NCBI GenBank assembly: GCA_012032065.1
Contig: JAAURV010000193.1
Location: forward strand, 1-6,391
Direction of reading: 5' to 3'
DNA from: Hyphomicrobiales bacterium
GTDB taxonomy: Bacteria; Pseudomonadota; Alphaproteobacteria; Rhizobiales; Aestuariivirgaceae
DNA length: 6,391 bases
The notes under the pieces were generated by a model, which worked only from the letters and a program-made list of their open reading frames with translations, was not told the DNA's origin and searched no databases. Shown here in pieces: positions 5,929 to 6,391 of this stretch. The translations under genes and the position numbers were made by a program. Numbering within the stretch: position 1 is the first letter of the stretch; each line of letters starts with the position of its first letter.

Positions 5929-6391
5929 ATGGCGGACCTCATCCCCATCGCGGAACCTGACGGAGAGCGGAAGCTCAACGTGGTTTTTGTCCATGGCTTG
6001 GGCGGCGATGCTCGGGGAACCTGGGCGTTCGACGGTAATGATGACAATTATTGGCCGTGGCATCTCTCGAAGGCGATCGAGGGTCTCGGTGTCTATGCAC
6101 TCGATTACGATGCCTCGCCGTCGGCATGGCTCGGGAAAGCCATGTCGATTCCCGACAGGGCGGGCAACATCCTCTCGCGCCTCATCGCCGACAATCGCCT
6201 GCGCAACGCGCCAATCGTCTTCATTTGCCACAGTCTTGGCGGGCTGGTCGTCAAGCAGGCGCTGCTCGACGCACACGATCAAAGCGCGGCCAGCAAGCGG
6301 CATGGCGATTTCCTCGAGAACGTTCGTGGCGTGGCATTCCTTGCGACGCCTCACAGCGGCTCCGATCTCGCGAACTTGCTGAAAGCGATCA
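5929..6391 (+). CDS. Alpha/beta hydrolase (SERAC1/SesB-like, DUF676/PGAP1-type lipase fold), 3'-truncated by window edge
   Basis: The first 154 codons are visible, open to the window end. The start is MADLIPIAEPDGERKLNVVF, with no signal peptide or membrane segment, so a cytosolic protein is likely. An oxyanion-region motif VFVHGLGG sits at 19-26, followed by GTW at 30-32. The nucleophile elbow is FICHSLGGLVVKQAL at 98-112: S102 is the predicted nucleophile, in C-H-S-L-G rather than the usual G-x-S-x-G. FLATPHSGSDL follows at 137-147. The pair HSLGGLVVKQAL plus LATPHxGS is typical of the SERAC1/SesB-like lipase/esterase group, which occurs alone and as an N-terminal domain of STAND (NB-ARC/NACHT) repeat proteins in fungi and some bacteria. 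The acid and His of the triad, and any C-terminal ATPase or repeat domains, lie past the edge. Substrate is unknown. The gene is not part of the usual uppS-lpxB cluster and is separated from it by the hairpin array. The fold is clear; function is open. Confidence 0.85.
   Translation, partial: MADLIPIAEPDGERKLNVVFVHGLGGDARGTWAFDGNDDNYWPWHLSKAIEGLGVYALDYDASPSAWLGKAMSIPDRAGNILSRLIADNRLRNAPIVFICHSLGGLVVKQALLDAHDQSAASKRHGDFLENVRGVAFLATPHSGSDLANLLKAI

Noticed and set aside
5849..6382. A 177-codon plus-strand frame overlapping the hydrolase
   Set aside because: It is Arg/Ser-rich and motif-free; the frame from ATG 5929 has the Shine-Dalgarno and all hydrolase motifs.

Overview
The window reads as a GC-rich alphaproteobacterial chromosome segment, probably Hyphomicrobiales or a relative. 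The gene order uppS-cdsA-rseP-bamA-fabZ on one strand is the core of the envelope-biogenesis cluster of that class, and the protein motifs fit. This placement is an inference from synteny and motifs, not from a database search.

Layout, all on the + strand: 1-576 is the 3' part of uppS (undecaprenyl diphosphate synthase). 573-1419 is cdsA (CDP-diacylglycerol synthase), overlapping uppS by four bases and broken in the given sequence by two apparent single-base deletions. 1420-1576 is a short AT-richer spacer with a weak CtrA-like site. 1577-2725 is rseP (site-2 membrane protease). 2726-2834 is a leader containing a strong Shine-Dalgarno and a tiny GTG-started ORF. About 2835-5179 is bamA (outer-membrane beta-barrel insertase), whose signal peptide is split by one more apparent single-base deletion. 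5188-5661 is fabZ. 5662-5928 is non-coding and packed with short hairpins of REP type. 5929 to the right edge is the first 154 codons of an alpha/beta hydrolase that does not belong to the usual cluster.

The core genes cooperate in building the envelope. UppS makes the C55 lipid carrier for peptidoglycan and surface polysaccharide, CdsA makes the phospholipid precursor CDP-diacylglycerol, RseP cleaves membrane substrates such as anti-sigma factors during envelope stress, BamA inserts outer-membrane proteins, and FabZ supplies acyl-ACP for phospholipid and lipid A. Three genes often found in this cluster are missing: dxr between cdsA and rseP, lpxD between bamA and fabZ, and lpxA after fabZ. 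Whether they lie elsewhere cannot be seen here.

The points most worth a second look are: (1) a repeated pattern of one-base losses, mostly at homopolymers, in two essential genes, which looks more like consensus error than real decay; (2) the lpxD/lpxA-free arrangement; (3) the hairpin array that ends the conserved block; and (4) the SERAC1/SesB-like hydrolase domain, a type that in other proteins is the N-terminal effector of NLR-like STAND NTPases. It is cut by the window edge, so a defence role is only a hypothesis.
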